A DNA stretch of 39,492 nucleotides from an uncultured Clostridia bacterium (GCA_947588805.1 CANPYR010000022.1:1-39492); one strand, 5' to 3'; shown: positions 8,239-16,495, counted from the first letter of the stretch. Made by a program: numbers and translations. Notes: generated by a model not told the origin, from the letters alone.

Positions 8239-9372
8239 CTATTTCAACGGCAGGTATACATAGCCGTCCGACTCGGTGGGCTCGGAATTATGAAGGTTCA
8301 GAAAAAGCTCTCCGAACACAAAGTGATCGCTCACGCAGTAGCCGAGCACCATCGTCTTTATTTCTCCCGGCTCGAATGAAAGGTTATGGAACTTCTTCAA
8401 ATCCGCTTGGCCGTCATATATTTCCTCCTCGGTGTGCTCGTTCATATAGCATATCCCGGTCTCGTATGCGTAAAAGGAATACGGAGCGGGCTCCCACACA
8501 GGCTCGCCGTCGATGATTTTGCTCGCGGTTATCGGGTGCTCTATATATTTCCCGCCGCAGAGATCCATATCGGCCATATATTCAAGCTGCTTCTCGTCGG
8601 TGAGATTTTCTATCTCTATCTTTAAGAATATCCAACGGTACGACTCGTCCGGAACGTCCATAGGACCCTGATAAAGCCCGTTTTCGTCGATTACGTCACC
8701 TACCGTCAAAGCGCGGCTGAATTTCCCTTCATGCGGATAAATCCTATCCGCTTCCTCCTGGTCTATAAGCTCCATCCCGTGCTCGGCGGCATAGGTATCA
8801 TAGTCGTAGACTTTATCGTAAAATCCCAATATCGGATCCGGCTCCCAATCGGAGCTCTCCGGCTCGTCATAATAAGCCGCCACGACGGGATAGTAATCTA
8901 TCTGATCCTTCGTTATTCCCTCCGGGAAGGTGGGAGATACGGTTATATCCTTTAAAGTGTATGCGAATCCCTGATGTTCTATCCTCTCGTCGATATGCGT
9001 TTCTATTCTTACGTCCTCGCCGCTTGCGATCCTTTCGTTATAGGAATGCTCGACCTCGACTATATCACCGGCGTTGTCCTGCGGCTCTGTTTCCCCGGAA
9101 ATTATTGGAGTCGAGGACTTGTCCGGAGCATTTTCCCGGATATCTTCAGACGTTGATATCTGCGGCTCGTTTTCCTTTGGGACGCGGCCTGAATAGAAAC
9201 AGATCGCCGCTCCGAAGGCTATGACCGCGCAGGCTGCTGCGGCCGCTGCGGCTCTGAGGATTCCTATCCTTCGGGCTTTGGATCTTTCGCTTATTTTCTC
9301 CTGATATTTAAACACTTCTTCAATATATTTTTCATCTACTTTTCCGATTTCCTCCGACAGGCGGTATTTCAT
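8239..9372 (-). CDS. Membrane-anchored partner of the ECF sigma factor (probable anti-sigma)
   Basis: A 377-residue single-pass protein: a charged cytoplasmic N-terminus of about 35 residues, one Ala-rich membrane segment (about 37-62) and a 300-residue acidic outer domain with no fold I can name. The cytoplasmic part (MKYRLSEEIGKVDEKYIEEV) resembles the short N-termini of DUF4179-type anti-sigma factors. It lies 5 bases after the sigma gene, with AAGGAG at that gene's end as its ribosome site, so the two are co-translated. This position and topology fit a regulator that holds the sigma factor at the membrane until an outside signal arrives. No zinc-finger anti-sigma (ZAS) motif is present, so the role is inferred from context. 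Confidence 0.7.
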   Translation of the reverse strand: MKYRLSEEIGKVDEKYIEEVFKYQEKISERSKARRIGILRAAAAAAACAVIAFGAAICFYSGRVPKENEPQISTSEDIRENAPDKSSTPIISGETEPQDNAGDIVEVEHSYNERIASGEDVRIETHIDERIEHQGFAYTLKDITVSPTFPEGITKDQIDYYPVVAAYYDEPESSDWEPDPILGFYDKVYDYDTYAAEHGMELIDQEEADRIYPHEGKFSRALTVGDVIDENGLYQGPMDVPDESYRWIFLKIEIENLTDEKQLEYMADMDLCGGKYIEHPITASKIIDGEPVWEPAPYSFYAYETGICYMNEHTEEEIYDGQADLKKFHNLSFEPGEIKTMVLGYCVSDHFVFGELFLNLHNSEPTESDGYVYLPLK

Positions 9373-9377
9373 TCAAA

Positions 9378-9941
9378 TCACTCCTTGTAATTTTTTGCAG
9401 CTTCTTCATAAACCGTTTTCTTAAGTCTGTTTCTCGCCCGATGCAGAGCCGATTTAACCTTGCTTTCGGAAATTTTAAGATCTCTTGCTATCTCTTTGAC
9501 GGAATCCATGAAAAAATATCTTTTCATGAACATCGCCCTTGATTCCTCGCCGAGCCCGTCAAGAAAATCCGAGATCAGAAGAGAAAAATCCACATCCCGA
9601 AGCCTTTCCTCCGCGCCCGCGTCGGATATCACCGCTTCAAGCTCCTCAAGCGCGACGTTAGAATTAACCGTCCGTTTTTTGGCGAGGCTGTACTCAAGCC
9701 GTTTCAGAGCGAGATTTCTGACGGTGCGGCAGGAGTACGCGCGAAGGTTTTCCGGTCTTGCCGGCGGGATAGCGTTCCAGAGATTAAGCATAGCGTCGCT
9801 CAGGCACTCCTCAGCGTCGGAGTCGTCCCCGGTGATTTTCCGAGCGACGCCGAGCAAAAGATTTCCGTATTTTTCGCAAAGAATTCCGAGCGCAGATTCG
9901 TCTCTTTTAAAAAGCAAAGCGATGATTTGACTGTCGTCCAT
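9378..9941 (-). CDS. ECF-type RNA polymerase sigma factor
   Basis: A 187-residue group IV sigma factor. Region 2 spans about residues 10-75 (GDDSDAEECLSDAMLNLWNAI) and region 4 about 120-180, with the helix-turn-helix MDSVKEIARDLKISESKVKSALHRARNRLKK. It directs RNA polymerase to a small regulon, usually for envelope stress. The ribosome site AAGGAGGTGA is close to perfect. The membrane partner gene follows after 5 bases. A GCAACCTTT element upstream (9992-10000) may be its own ECF promoter. Confidence 0.93.
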   Translation of the reverse strand: MDDSQIIALLFKRDESALGILCEKYGNLLLGVARKITGDDSDAEECLSDAMLNLWNAIPPARPENLRAYSCRTVRNLALKRLEYSLAKKRTVNSNVALEELEAVISDAGAEERLRDVDFSLLISDFLDGLGEESRAMFMKRYFFMDSVKEIARDLKISESKVKSALHRARNRLKKTVYEEAAKNYKE

Positions 9942-9967
9942 ATGTAGTCACCTCCTTGGGGCGTCAA

Positions 9968-10000
9968 TAATATGATCCGGAATGAAGGCGGAAAGGTTGC
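9968..10000 (-). promoter_or_regulatory. Candidate autoregulated ECF promoter
   Basis: On the minus strand, GCAACCTTT (9992-10000) is followed about 12-15 bases later by GGATCATATTATT (9968-9980). An AAC-containing -35 is typical of ECF sigma promoters, and ECF operons are commonly self-activated. The -10 side is not a clear match. Confidence 0.4.
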
Positions 10001-10057
10001 GGGGGCGCTTGAATTGTTATGCTGTAAAAACAGGCTTAGCAGGGGTGCGAAATGACG

Positions 10058-10345
10058 GTTAGGGGACACGGCGGCGGGATTTGCGGGGAAGGGCGGGAAA
10101 ACATTGCCGGTTTTGTTTTCGCTCGACCGCCCTCGACAAAAACGACAGTCTCGGTTGTCTCACGGACAAAACTCGGCAAGTTCGGCGGGCGCAGTTGGTA
10201 GAGATTCCGCAGAAAAGCAGCGAATCCCGCCGCCGCTTGCCGCATTTTGAATCTGCATGAAATGATATTCAGGAGCAGCGAGTTATAGCCGAGCTCGCCC
10301 AACTTTCCTCCTGCGCAAAATGAAACTCAATGCAGCAAGCTGTAA
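10058..10345 (+). repeat. Dispersed fold-back repeat module B, copy B1
   Basis: Outer stem arms at 10071-10084 and 10220-10233; inner stem arms at 10104-10116 and 10166-10179. The outer stem carries a G-C pair at the position where B2 and B3 carry A-U. It lies in the 462-base gap between the ECF sigma start and the K+ channel end; no gene is seen there. There is no attached A module. Confidence 0.85.
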
Positions 10346-10364
10346 GCCTACAAATTCCCCAAGA

Positions 10365-10389
10365 TGAAAAGAGACGGCATACCGTGCCG
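10365..10389 (-). terminator. Weak candidate terminator of the K+ channel gene
   Basis: Minus-strand CGGCA-CGGTA-TGCCG hairpin (10375-10389) followed by TCTCTTTTC, 14 bases past the channel stop codon. The stem has only five pairs, so it is a weak call. Confidence 0.4.
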
Positions 10390-10403
10390 CCCCTAAATAT
10401 GCG

Positions 10404-11159
10404 TTATTCCCCACCCGTCTCTTCGCCGCCCTCATCCTTTTTCTCCTCCTCTATCTTTCTTAGCTCATCCATATACCCCGCCGTGATAATACCTGCCGGG
10501 AGGGCGACTATTGCTATTCCGAAAATCGAGGATACCATCGTAACTATTCTCCCGATTTCCGTCACGGGATAGATATCCCCGTACCCCATAGTCGTCAGTG
10601 AAACCGTCGCCCAGTACACTGCGTCAAAAAAGGAATTAAAGCTGTCAGGCTCGACGTTGAAAACTATAAGCGCTGAGATAATTATGTATCCTATCGCAAG
10701 AATCAGAACGCAGCCGAGAGGTTCGCGCTGTTTTTTGAAGATATTTGCTATTATCTGAGCGTTTTTGGAATATCTTACAAGCTTAAAGGAACGAAATACT
10801 CTGAGCGCGCGGAACATTCTTAAAACTCGCAGAATCTTGAAGCCGCGGTTTATCACCGTAACAGACGGAAGTATCGAGACAAGATCGACGATCGCCATCG
10901 GCGAAAAAGGGTATCTTAAAAAGGAGATAACGTGCCGTCCGGAAAATTTGAAGTCGGCAGTCGCCCATCTTAAAAGATAATCTATAATAAAAATTCCCGC
11001 GCAGATTGTATCCAAAATTTCAAAAGCTGCATTTGATTCTTTGAAGATAAGCGGGATAAGACTTGCTATAATGACTGCCATCATGAAAAGGTCGTAAACC
11101 GAGCTGGGCAGGTCTTGACCGTTTGAAGCGGAAATTATTTCGTATATTCTTTTTCGCAT
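10404..11159 (-). CDS. Voltage-gated potassium channel, six-TM type
   Basis: A 251-residue ion channel subunit. Segments S1-S3 lie in about residues 20-100. S4 (about 105-130) carries regularly spaced arginines and lysines (RGFKILRVLRMFRALRVFR), the voltage sensor. S5, the pore helix and the filter TTMGYGD (189-195) follow, then S6 (about 200-230) and a short charged tail. It resembles KvAP/Kch-type bacterial channels and would work as a membrane tetramer conducting K+. A GGAG ribosome site precedes the ATG, and a consensus sigma-A promoter lies 28 bases upstream. It is a single-gene unit. Confidence 0.94.
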   Translation of the reverse strand: MRKRIYEIISASNGQDLPSSVYDLFMMAVIIASLIPLIFKESNAAFEILDTICAGIFIIDYLLRWATADFKFSGRHVISFLRYPFSPMAIVDLVSILPSVTVINRGFKILRVLRMFRALRVFRSFKLVRYSKNAQIIANIFKKQREPLGCVLILAIGYIIISALIVFNVEPDSFNSFFDAVYWATVSLTTMGYGDIYPVTEIGRIVTMVSSIFGIAIVALPAGIITAGYMDELRKIEEEKKDEGGEETGGE

Positions 11160-11187
11160 TTTTTACTCCGTATGGGTTTTTTGTTTT

Positions 11188-11216
11188 ATTATACATAAAT
11201 TTGGCAAGTATGTCAA
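11188..11216 (-). promoter_or_regulatory. Consensus sigma-A promoter of the K+ channel gene
   Basis: Minus strand: -35 TTGACA (11211-11216), 17-base spacer, -10 TATAAT (11188-11193). Both boxes match the consensus at all six positions. Confidence 0.9.
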
Positions 11217-11378
11217 TAGGATATCTGGAAATCAAATCTGACCTGCTGACTGTACCCTACCGCGTTTATCCCCTCTGCGCGCCGATCCCCCACGCGCTGC
11301 TTTCGCTCCCAACAACCTTCTGCATATCTTCCCCTTTTCAGTCCCCACGGCTTTCCGACGTTCTTTCCATCTTAACTC

Positions 11379-11407
11379 TTGCATTTTCTCTCCCGCTATG
11401 TTATACT
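11379..11407 (+). promoter_or_regulatory. Sigma-A promoter of the PepSY lipoprotein gene
   Basis: -35 TTGCAT (11379-11384), 17-base spacer, -10 TATACT (11402-11407), 40 bases before the start codon. The TTGCATTT -35 is also used by the GH30 gene at 35941. Confidence 0.75.
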
Positions 11408-11447
11408 ATATTACACCAAATCCCATCCAAATAAAAGGAGACTAAAA

Positions 11448-12374
11448 ATGAAACTAAAAATAATCGCAATTATTTTGGCGGCGCTTATGCTTGCTTCATG
11501 CGGCGCAAAGCCGGAGGAAAATTCCGACGAACCATCGACGACAAAATCTACCGCCGCCGAGGAGCTTATATCCCCGGAACAGGCGGCTCAGATCGCGCTT
11601 GACGACGCGATAGCGACAGCTCCCGCCACCGTATCCGAAAAGCTTTCCGCTCTCACCGCTTCGGACGCGGAAACGGAAATGTCCGCGCTCAACGGGATCC
11701 CGAAATACGACGTAGAGATCGACTGCGGATACCTTGAATTAAAATACGAGATCGACAGTCAGAACGGCGCTATAAGAAGCTATAAGCGGCTTTTTGACTT
11801 CAACGCCGCCGCAGAAGCCGAGGGCGGGAACGTAACTCTTGAGGAAGCGGGAGACTACGCGGTTTGGTATCTCGATCTTGATAAAAACAGCGTCAGCGAG
11901 GTGAGCGGAGAGCTCGACGAGGATTTTCTGGCATACATCCTGACGATCAAGACCGCCGACGGCGATATTCGCTGCTGGGCGGACGAGTACACGGGCGTTA
12001 TGCAGCGCTCGACGAAGGACATAGGTCCCTACCGCGCCGAGGAGCTTTGCTATGAGCATCTTCTTGAGAATATTTCGGAGGACGCGATAGACGGCGTTAC
12101 AAATCTTTTGCTTGCGGGCGATATAGATCAGAGCACCGAAGCGGAGGGGATATCTTCGGAGCGGCAGTACAAAATCGAGCTTTGCGTCGGGGGATATGAT
12201 TACGAGTATACGGTGGACGGTCTCAGCGGGCTTATCCTGACTGCAAGCTGCAATCCAGACGACGACTATGAGGGCGAACCCGTAGGCGGCTTTGAGAATA
12301 ACGCGGAGATAGTCCAGCCGACGCTCCCGGACATGCTGAGCGAAGACTTTGTGATCGAAGGAGAAGGGGAATAG
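11448..12374 (+). CDS. Lipoprotein with PepSY-like domains
   Basis: A 308-residue lipoprotein; the ATG at 11448 is chosen because AAAGGAG lies 7 bases before it and a signal peptide with lipobox LASC (Cys19) follows at once. A longer frame from 11379 would begin inside the promoter. The mature part contains PepSY-like segments (SPEQAAQIALDDAI, then YDVEIDCGYLELKYEID; a second around residues 210-280 with YKIELCVGGYDYEYTVD). PepSY domains are small, often paired, extracytoplasmic domains of uncertain role, in some cases protease inhibitors. It has its own promoter and is followed at once by repeat copy B2. Confidence 0.85.
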   Translation: MKLKIIAIILAALMLASCGAKPEENSDEPSTTKSTAAEELISPEQAAQIALDDAIATAPATVSEKLSALTASDAETEMSALNGIPKYDVEIDCGYLELKYEIDSQNGAIRSYKRLFDFNAAAEAEGGNVTLEEAGDYAVWYLDLDKNSVSEVSGELDEDFLAYILTIKTADGDIRCWADEYTGVMQRSTKDIGPYRAEELCYEHLLENISEDAIDGVTNLLLAGDIDQSTEAEGISSERQYKIELCVGGYDYEYTVDGLSGLILTASCNPDDDYEGEPVGGFENNAEIVQPTLPDMLSEDFVIEGEGE

Positions 12375-12377
12375 GGG

Positions 12378-12743
12378 TCTTCCCTTTTGACAGCTTCTGC
12401 TGTCAAAACTGACTACGCTTGGGTGCAGATGAAAATGAAATTTAGAAGCAGAAACCCCGTGCGGGTGCGAGATTCGCGGGATAGGGAGGGAAAACATTGC
12501 CGGTTTTGTTCCCGTTCGACTGCCCTCAGCAAAGAGAACCGCTTCGGTTGTCTCACGGACAAAACTCGGCAAGTTTGGATGGCGCAGTCGGTAGTGATTC
12601 CGCAGTAAAGCAGCGAATCTCGCCGCCGCTTTATGCAAGCCTGCCTTTCGCAAAAATGAAAAACAGAAGCAGAAGACTGTAGCTTCCAGCCCACGCCATC
12701 CTCCCGCGCAAAATAAAAAAAGAAGCAGAAATTTACAGCTTCA
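12378..12743 (+). repeat. Dispersed fold-back repeat module B, copy B2
   Basis: Begins with the small GACAGC-TTCT-GCTGTC hairpin right after the lipoprotein stop. Outer stem arms: 12467-12477 and 12613-12623 (A-U at the variable position). Inner stem arms: 12497-12509 and 12559-12572. GAAGCAGAA motifs occur at both flanks. No A module precedes it. The rest of the gap to 12960 is A/T-rich with no gene seen. Confidence 0.85.
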
Positions 12744-12964
12744 TCATGCCAAGTCCCAAACCCGCGCAAATCAAAAATCACCGTGCAAAACTATCAGTTC
12801 GTCCATCCCCTCCCCCCCGCTCTAACGTTGACACCCTCACCGCAAATCTGTCTTCTAATCGCCATTTATTAAAACGTAAATTTTCATCAACAAAAATTGG
12901 CTAAAACGCCGATTATGCAAGTTGAAATATTATAATATATCAAAAAATCCGTAGTATTTTATCA

Positions 12965-12993
12965 TTGTATTTTATCGCTAAAAGGTGTAAAAT
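12965..12993 (+). promoter_or_regulatory. Candidate promoter of the surface protein gene
   Basis: -35 TTGTAT (12965-12970), 17-base spacer, -10 TAAAAT (12988-12993), 47 bases before the start. A second TATAAT at 12931 lacks a good -35. Confidence 0.55.
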
Positions 12994-13040
12994 TAAATCA
13001 GGTTAAAACCTAAATTCATTTTAATCAGGAGGATTTTACA

Positions 13041-13763
13041 ATGAAAAAAATCATTTCCGTTCTTGTGGCGGTAATGCTTGTCGCTGCTCTTTCAGTAAGC
13101 GCTTTCGCCGCAGAAGCAACCGTGACCGGTTCTTGGACATGCACCTTCACCGATAACGATTACGATTCCGGCGTTACTGCCGGCTCGCTCACCGGCTATC
13201 AGGGCGAAGTCGTTTCCGCTTGGGGCAACGATTATCCCGAGCTCGTTTCCCTTATTGAAACCGTAGCTCCTATCGCCAGCGTTTCCCATGTAGCCGTAAC
13301 AGTCAAGGCTTCCAATACCGACGACTGCTGGTCCACCAACCCGAAGATTGAAGTTGACCTCAACGAAAGAGGCGGCGAGCATATTGCTGACGCAGTACCC
13401 TTCGACGGCGATACCGCTACCTTCGAGTTCGACGTTCCCGCCGATACCACCGCTCTCGTTCTGGTTCCCTACGCTTTCAGCGCTGACGCCGGCGAAATCA
13501 GCTTCGAGATCTCTATGACTCTTACCGGCGATTTTGAAGCTCCCGAGACTGCTCCCGCAGCAGAGACCGAGACCGCTCCCGAAGCCGAAGCTGAAGCTCC
13601 CGCCGAAGCCCCTGCAGAAACTCCTGCCGAGACTCCCGCTGAGCCTGCTGCTGAAGCCGCCGCTCCCGCCGCTTCTGAATCCGCTCCTGCTACTGGCCTT
13701 GCGCTCGCAGTTATTCCTGCCGTGATCGCTCTCGGAGCCGCAGCTGTTTCCAAGAAGCACTGA
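13041..13763 (+). CDS. Small secreted surface protein with sortase-like C-terminal signal
   Basis: A 240-residue protein that I do not recognise as a named family. It has an N-terminal signal peptide (cleavage probably after SAFA, residue about 23), a compact beta-rich domain of about 150 residues (starting TVTGSWTCTFTDND), a Pro/Ala/Glu linker (about 170-210) and a C-terminus of PATG, a 20-residue hydrophobic segment and KKH. That end has the layout of a cell-wall sorting signal with a non-LPxTG motif. Strong GGAGG ribosome site and codon use suggest high expression. The following terminator marks it as a single-gene unit. Confidence 0.75.
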   Translation: MKKIISVLVAVMLVAALSVSAFAAEATVTGSWTCTFTDNDYDSGVTAGSLTGYQGEVVSAWGNDYPELVSLIETVAPIASVSHVAVTVKASNTDDCWSTNPKIEVDLNERGGEHIADAVPFDGDTATFEFDVPADTTALVLVPYAFSADAGEISFEISMTLTGDFEAPETAPAAETETAPEAEAEAPAEAPAETPAETPAEPAAEAAAPAASESAPATGLALAVIPAVIALGAAAVSKKH

Positions 13764-13804
13764 TTCGGAACCGCTTTAAGCGGACTCTGAAAAAATAAGA
13801 GTTT

Positions 13805-13835
13805 AAAGGCCATGTCCGAAAGGATGTGGCCTTTT
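13805..13835 (+). terminator. Terminator after the surface protein gene
   Basis: Twelve-base arms (AAGGCCATGTCC with GGATGTGGCCTT, one wobble) around a GAAA tetraloop, ending in TTTT. A smaller CCGCTTTAAGCGG hairpin precedes it. Confidence 0.9.
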
Positions 13836-13890
13836 GCGTGAGAGATTTGAGGGAGATATTTTTAATGTGCAGAAATTTTCAAAAAAACAC

Positions 13891-13919
13891 TTGACAAACG
13901 GAGTTTTATCTGGTATAAT
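13891..13919 (+). promoter_or_regulatory. Consensus promoter of tRNA-Val
   Basis: -35 TTGACA (13891-13896), 17-base spacer, -10 TATAAT (13914-13919), both perfect. It ends 15 bases before the tRNA. Confidence 0.92.
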
Positions 13920-13933
13920 TCAAATGTTGACGC

Positions 13934-14009
13934 GAGGGTATAGCTCAGCTGGTAGAGCACCTGCTTGACGTGCAGGGGGTCATAGGTTCGAGTCCTATTA
14001 TCCTCACCA
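13934..14009 (+). tRNA. tRNA-Val (anticodon GAC)
   Basis: A 76-base tRNA with encoded CCA. Acceptor arms GAGGGTA and TATCCTC pair with one G.U. The D arm is GCTC..GAGC. The anticodon stem CCTGC/GCAGG holds loop TTGACGT with anticodon GAC, reading GUC (and GUU). The T arm carries GGTTCGAGTCC. It has its own promoter and terminator, so it is a one-gene transcript. Confidence 0.97.
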
Positions 14010-14029
14010 ATATGGGGCGAAAGCCCGAA

Positions 14030-14067
14030 AATAAACCTGTAAACTGCGGTTTACGGGTTTATTTTTT
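14030..14067 (+). terminator. Terminator after tRNA-Val
   Basis: Fifteen-base arms (14030-14044 with 14049-14063, one wobble pair) around a TGCG loop, ending in a T-run. Confidence 0.9.
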
Positions 14068-14084
14068 GGCGGGGAATATAATTG

Positions 14085-14280
14085 GATGGTTGCAGTTGCA
14101 CCGGTTAAAAGCAGCGTGCTTGCGGAGAGATTCGCTGTTTTTGATGTAAGTTATAGCGACTGCGCTCGCCAGACTGATGAACTTTTGCTTGTGAGACAGC
14201 TGAGATTGTCGTTTAACAATGCGATTAAAATTCTTTGAGGTTGTGTGGGCGGGAACAAAACCGGAAATGTTTTCTACCCT
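14085..14280 (-). repeat. Decayed module B copy (B5)
   Basis: Matches the minus-strand B pattern in patches: GAGATTCGCTG, CGACTGCGC, GTGAGACAGC, GGGAACAAAACCGG and AATGTTTTCT appear in the right order with many changes between them. It also carries GCGATTAAAATTCTTTGA from the module A fold-back. Confidence 0.6.
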
Positions 14281-14330
14281 TTACCGCACATCCCGTCGCT
14301 TTACGCGTCCTTCCTTTGTCGCAAAAATAG

Positions 14331-14734
14331 AAGCAGAATTATTTTGAGCCCTCGCTCTGAGCTTACGCCGGAGCGGATGGGATTATGCTTTCTGCTTCTT
14401 TTTTTATTTTGCGCTGGAGGATGGCGTGGGCGGGAAGCTACAGCCTTCTGCTTCTGTTTTTCATTTTTGCTAAAGGCAGGCCTGCATAAAGCGGCGGCGA
14501 GATTCGCTACTTTACTGCGGAATTATTACCGACTGCTCCCCATCAAACTTGCCGGGTTTTGTCCGTGAGACAACCGAAGCGATACTGCTTGCTGAGGGCA
14601 GTCGAACGGGAACAAAACCGGCAATGTTTTCTGCCCGGCCCGCGAATCTCGCCGCCGCACCGGGGTTTCTGCTCCTGAATATCACTTTCATCTGCACCCA
14701 AGCGTAGTCTGTTTTGACAGCATTAGCTGTCAAA
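14331..14734 (-). repeat. Dispersed fold-back repeat module B, copy B3
   Basis: Outer stem arms 14494-14507 and 14642-14655 pair perfectly over 14 bases (A-U at the variable position). Inner stem arms are 14549-14562 and 14612-14624. It is joined to module A2 through the GACAGC-ATTA-GCTGTC hairpin, the same order as at A4-B4 in the opposite orientation. GAAGCAGAA motifs occur three times in its outer flank. Confidence 0.88.
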
Positions 14735-14737
14735 AAG

Positions 14738-14986
14738 GGAGACACCCGGCGAGTGTCTCCCCACGAAAAAACAGTCCGCAGGACTGTTTTTTCTCCCCGT
14801 CCTGCGCTCGCTAACGCTGGGGGTGTTTCGCGCCTGCGGGCGCGACTCGGTGGTCGTTGCGATTAAAACTCTTTGAAAGGCTCCTGTGGAGCCTTGAAAA
14901 GCAAGTTTTAACGCTACGATTTCAGCCATTTGGAATCCTGCGGCCTTTTGAGGAAAGGCCGGCGAAACCTTTTTAGTTCCCGCTCT
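14738..14986 (-). repeat. Dispersed repeat module A, copy A2 (full length, with insertion)
   Basis: Contains all module A hairpins plus the 58-nt fold-back around GGCTCC/GGAGCC. Compared with A1, about 36 extra bases lie after GTGTCTCCCC. They form a perfect AAAAAACAGTCC/GGACTGTTTTTT hairpin (14766-14792) bounded by a repeated CTCCCC. Confidence 0.85.
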
Positions 14987-15021
14987 CTTCCCCGCTTCTT
15001 ATGACTTCCGACTTTCTCATC

Positions 15022-15051
15022 AAAAAAGCCGCAGGGATCTCTCCCTGCGGC
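15022..15051 (-). terminator. Terminator of the oxaloacetate decarboxylase operon
   Basis: Minus strand: perfect 10-base arms GCCGCAGGGA/TCCCTGCGGC with a 4-base loop, followed by six T residues. It lies 17 bases after the oadA stop. Confidence 0.95.
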
Positions 15052-15067
15052 TTCATAAATTCATAAC

Positions 15068-16495
15068 TCAAATCCCGCTTGCGTCTACATAAATCGTCCT
15101 GACTCCGTTATTCTTCGGGCTTTCCTTGACCTCTTCCTTCGGAGCAAGTCTTGAAGCGAAAAATTTCGCCGCGACCTGCGGGAACAGCGCGTAGCTTAAT
15201 ACATCCTCCTCCGAACCGTTGAATCCCGGGACAGACTTGCACTCCTCGCGGTACTTGTCAAGCTCGGGCTCCAAAAGATCCGCAGGACGGCAGGTTATAA
15301 GCTCGCCGTCGCCGATCGCTTTCTTTCTGACCTCCTCGTTGACCTCGCCCGGAAGCCTTCCGTATTCTCCCCTTAAGAGGGCTTTGGATTCCTTGGTGAA
15401 GACCTTGTATCTCTCTCCGGACAAAACGTTTAAAACCGCCTGAGAGCCTACGATCTGTGAGGTCGGAGTTACGAGCGGGGGATATCCGAAGTCTTTTCTG
15501 ACATTCGGGACCTCCGCTAAAACCTCGTAGTATTTATCCTCGGCGTTGGCTTGCTTAAGCTGGCTGATAAGATTTGAAAGCATTCCTCCGGGGACCTGAT
15601 ACATAAGCGTTTTGGTATCTACGTTCAAGACCTTCGGGTCTAAGATACCTTCGGCTTTAAGCTTGTTTGCGACGTTTCTGAAGTGCGCGGCCACGTCCGA
15701 AAGAGCTGCAAGATCGAGCCCGGTATCTCTGTCCGTACCTGCGACGGTGGCGACGAGGGATTCCGTGGCGGGCTGAGAGGTGCCGTTTGCAAGCGGAGAA
15801 AGCGCCGTATCTACGATATCTACTCCGGCCTCTGCGGCTTTAAGATAAACCATGTCGCCGGTGCCGGTGGTGTTGTGAGTGTGAAGATGGATAGGGATCT
15901 TTACCGCGGCTTTGAGCTTTTTGACAAGGCTGGCAGCGTCATATGGAAGAAGAAGGTTCGCCATGTCTTTTATGCAGATGGTATCCGCGCCCATAGCTTC
16001 AAGCTCCTTAGCAAGATTAACAAAATACTCCTCGTTATGAACGGGGCTGGTGGTATAGCTGAGCGCGGCTTCGCAGATACCGCCGTATTTTTTCGTCGCG
16101 TCGATAGCGGCTTTGAGGTTTCTTGTATCGTTTAACGCGTCGAAGATTCTGATCACGTCGATACCGTTTTCGATAGATTTCTTAACGAACGCGTCGACGA
16201 CGTCGTCGGCGTAGTGCTTGTATCCGAGGATATTCTGACCGCGGAAAAGCATCTGAAGCTTGGTGTTCGGCATCGCTTTTTTGAGCGCTCTTAAACGCTC
16301 CCAAGGATCTTCGCCTAAAAATCTCATGCAGGAGTCAAAGGTAGCGCCGCCCCAGCATTCAAGCGACCAGTATCCGATTTTGTCAAGCCTTTCACAGGCG
16401 GGAAGCATATCCTCAAGGCGCATACGAGTCGCGGCTTGCGACTGGTGAGCGTCTCTCAGGATAGTATCTGTAATTTTCAAGGGATTTTTTGCCAT
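15068..16495 (-). CDS. oadA: Oxaloacetate decarboxylase alpha (carboxyltransferase) subunit
   Basis: A 475-residue 5S-type carboxyltransferase. The HMGL-like TIM barrel (about 1-270) begins ITDTILRDAHQS and has IRIFDALND, CIKDMA (catalytic Lys region) and HLHTHNTTG metal ligands. A conserved carboxylase domain (about 290-440) follows. It moves carboxyl from oxaloacetate to biotin on the carrier protein, releasing pyruvate. No biotinyl domain is fused at the C-terminus; that domain is a separate gene upstream. A GGAGG site lies before the ATG. It is the last gene of the operon oadG-bccP-oadB-oadA, separated from oadB by 208 bases. Confidence 0.93.
   Translation of the reverse strand: MAKNPLKITDTILRDAHQSQAATRMRLEDMLPACERLDKIGYWSLECWGGATFDSCMRFLGEDPWERLRALKKAMPNTKLQMLFRGQNILGYKHYADDVVDAFVKKSIENGIDVIRIFDALNDTRNLKAAIDATKKYGGICEAALSYTTSPVHNEEYFVNLAKELEAMGADTICIKDMANLLLPYDAASLVKKLKAAVKIPIHLHTHNTTGTGDMVYLKAAEAGVDIVDTALSPLANGTSQPATESLVATVAGTDRDTGLDLAALSDVAAHFRNVANKLKAEGILDPKVLNVDTKTLMYQVPGGMLSNLISQLKQANAEDKYYEVLAEVPNVRKDFGYPPLVTPTSQIVGSQAVLNVLSGERYKVFTKESKALLRGEYGRLPGEVNEEVRKKAIGDGELITCRPADLLEPELDKYREECKSVPGFNGSEEDVLSYALFPQVAAKFFASRLAPKEEVKESPKNNGVRTIYVDASGI

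Noticed and set aside
10036-10302. Minus-strand frame similar in sequence to frames at 11739-12653 (-), 14245-14568 (+) and 29914-30141 (-), which looks like a repeated small protein family
   Set aside because: All lie in module B. Indels of 1 base (for example GCGCCATCC against CTCCCCATC before the inner stem of B3) change the frame between copies, while both stems are kept. The repeat is non-coding.
11739-12653. A 304-codon minus-strand frame opposite the PepSY lipoprotein
   Set aside because: Half of it is antisense to a supported gene and the rest is repeat B2; no ribosome site or domain.
13092-13760. Long minus-strand frame opposite the surface protein gene
   Set aside because: Gly/Ser-rich mirror of the Pro/Ala/Glu linker; the plus strand has signal peptide, ribosome site, promoter and terminator.
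14723-14929. A 68-codon frame across repeat A2
   Set aside because: It is made only of repeat hairpins, is broken in A1, A3 and A4, and has no ribosome site.
13934-14986. tRNA-Val as an integration site for a mobile island, since repeats follow it
   Set aside because: No integrase, no duplicated tRNA 3' end and no phage or plasmid genes; the downstream gene is the housekeeping-type oad operon.
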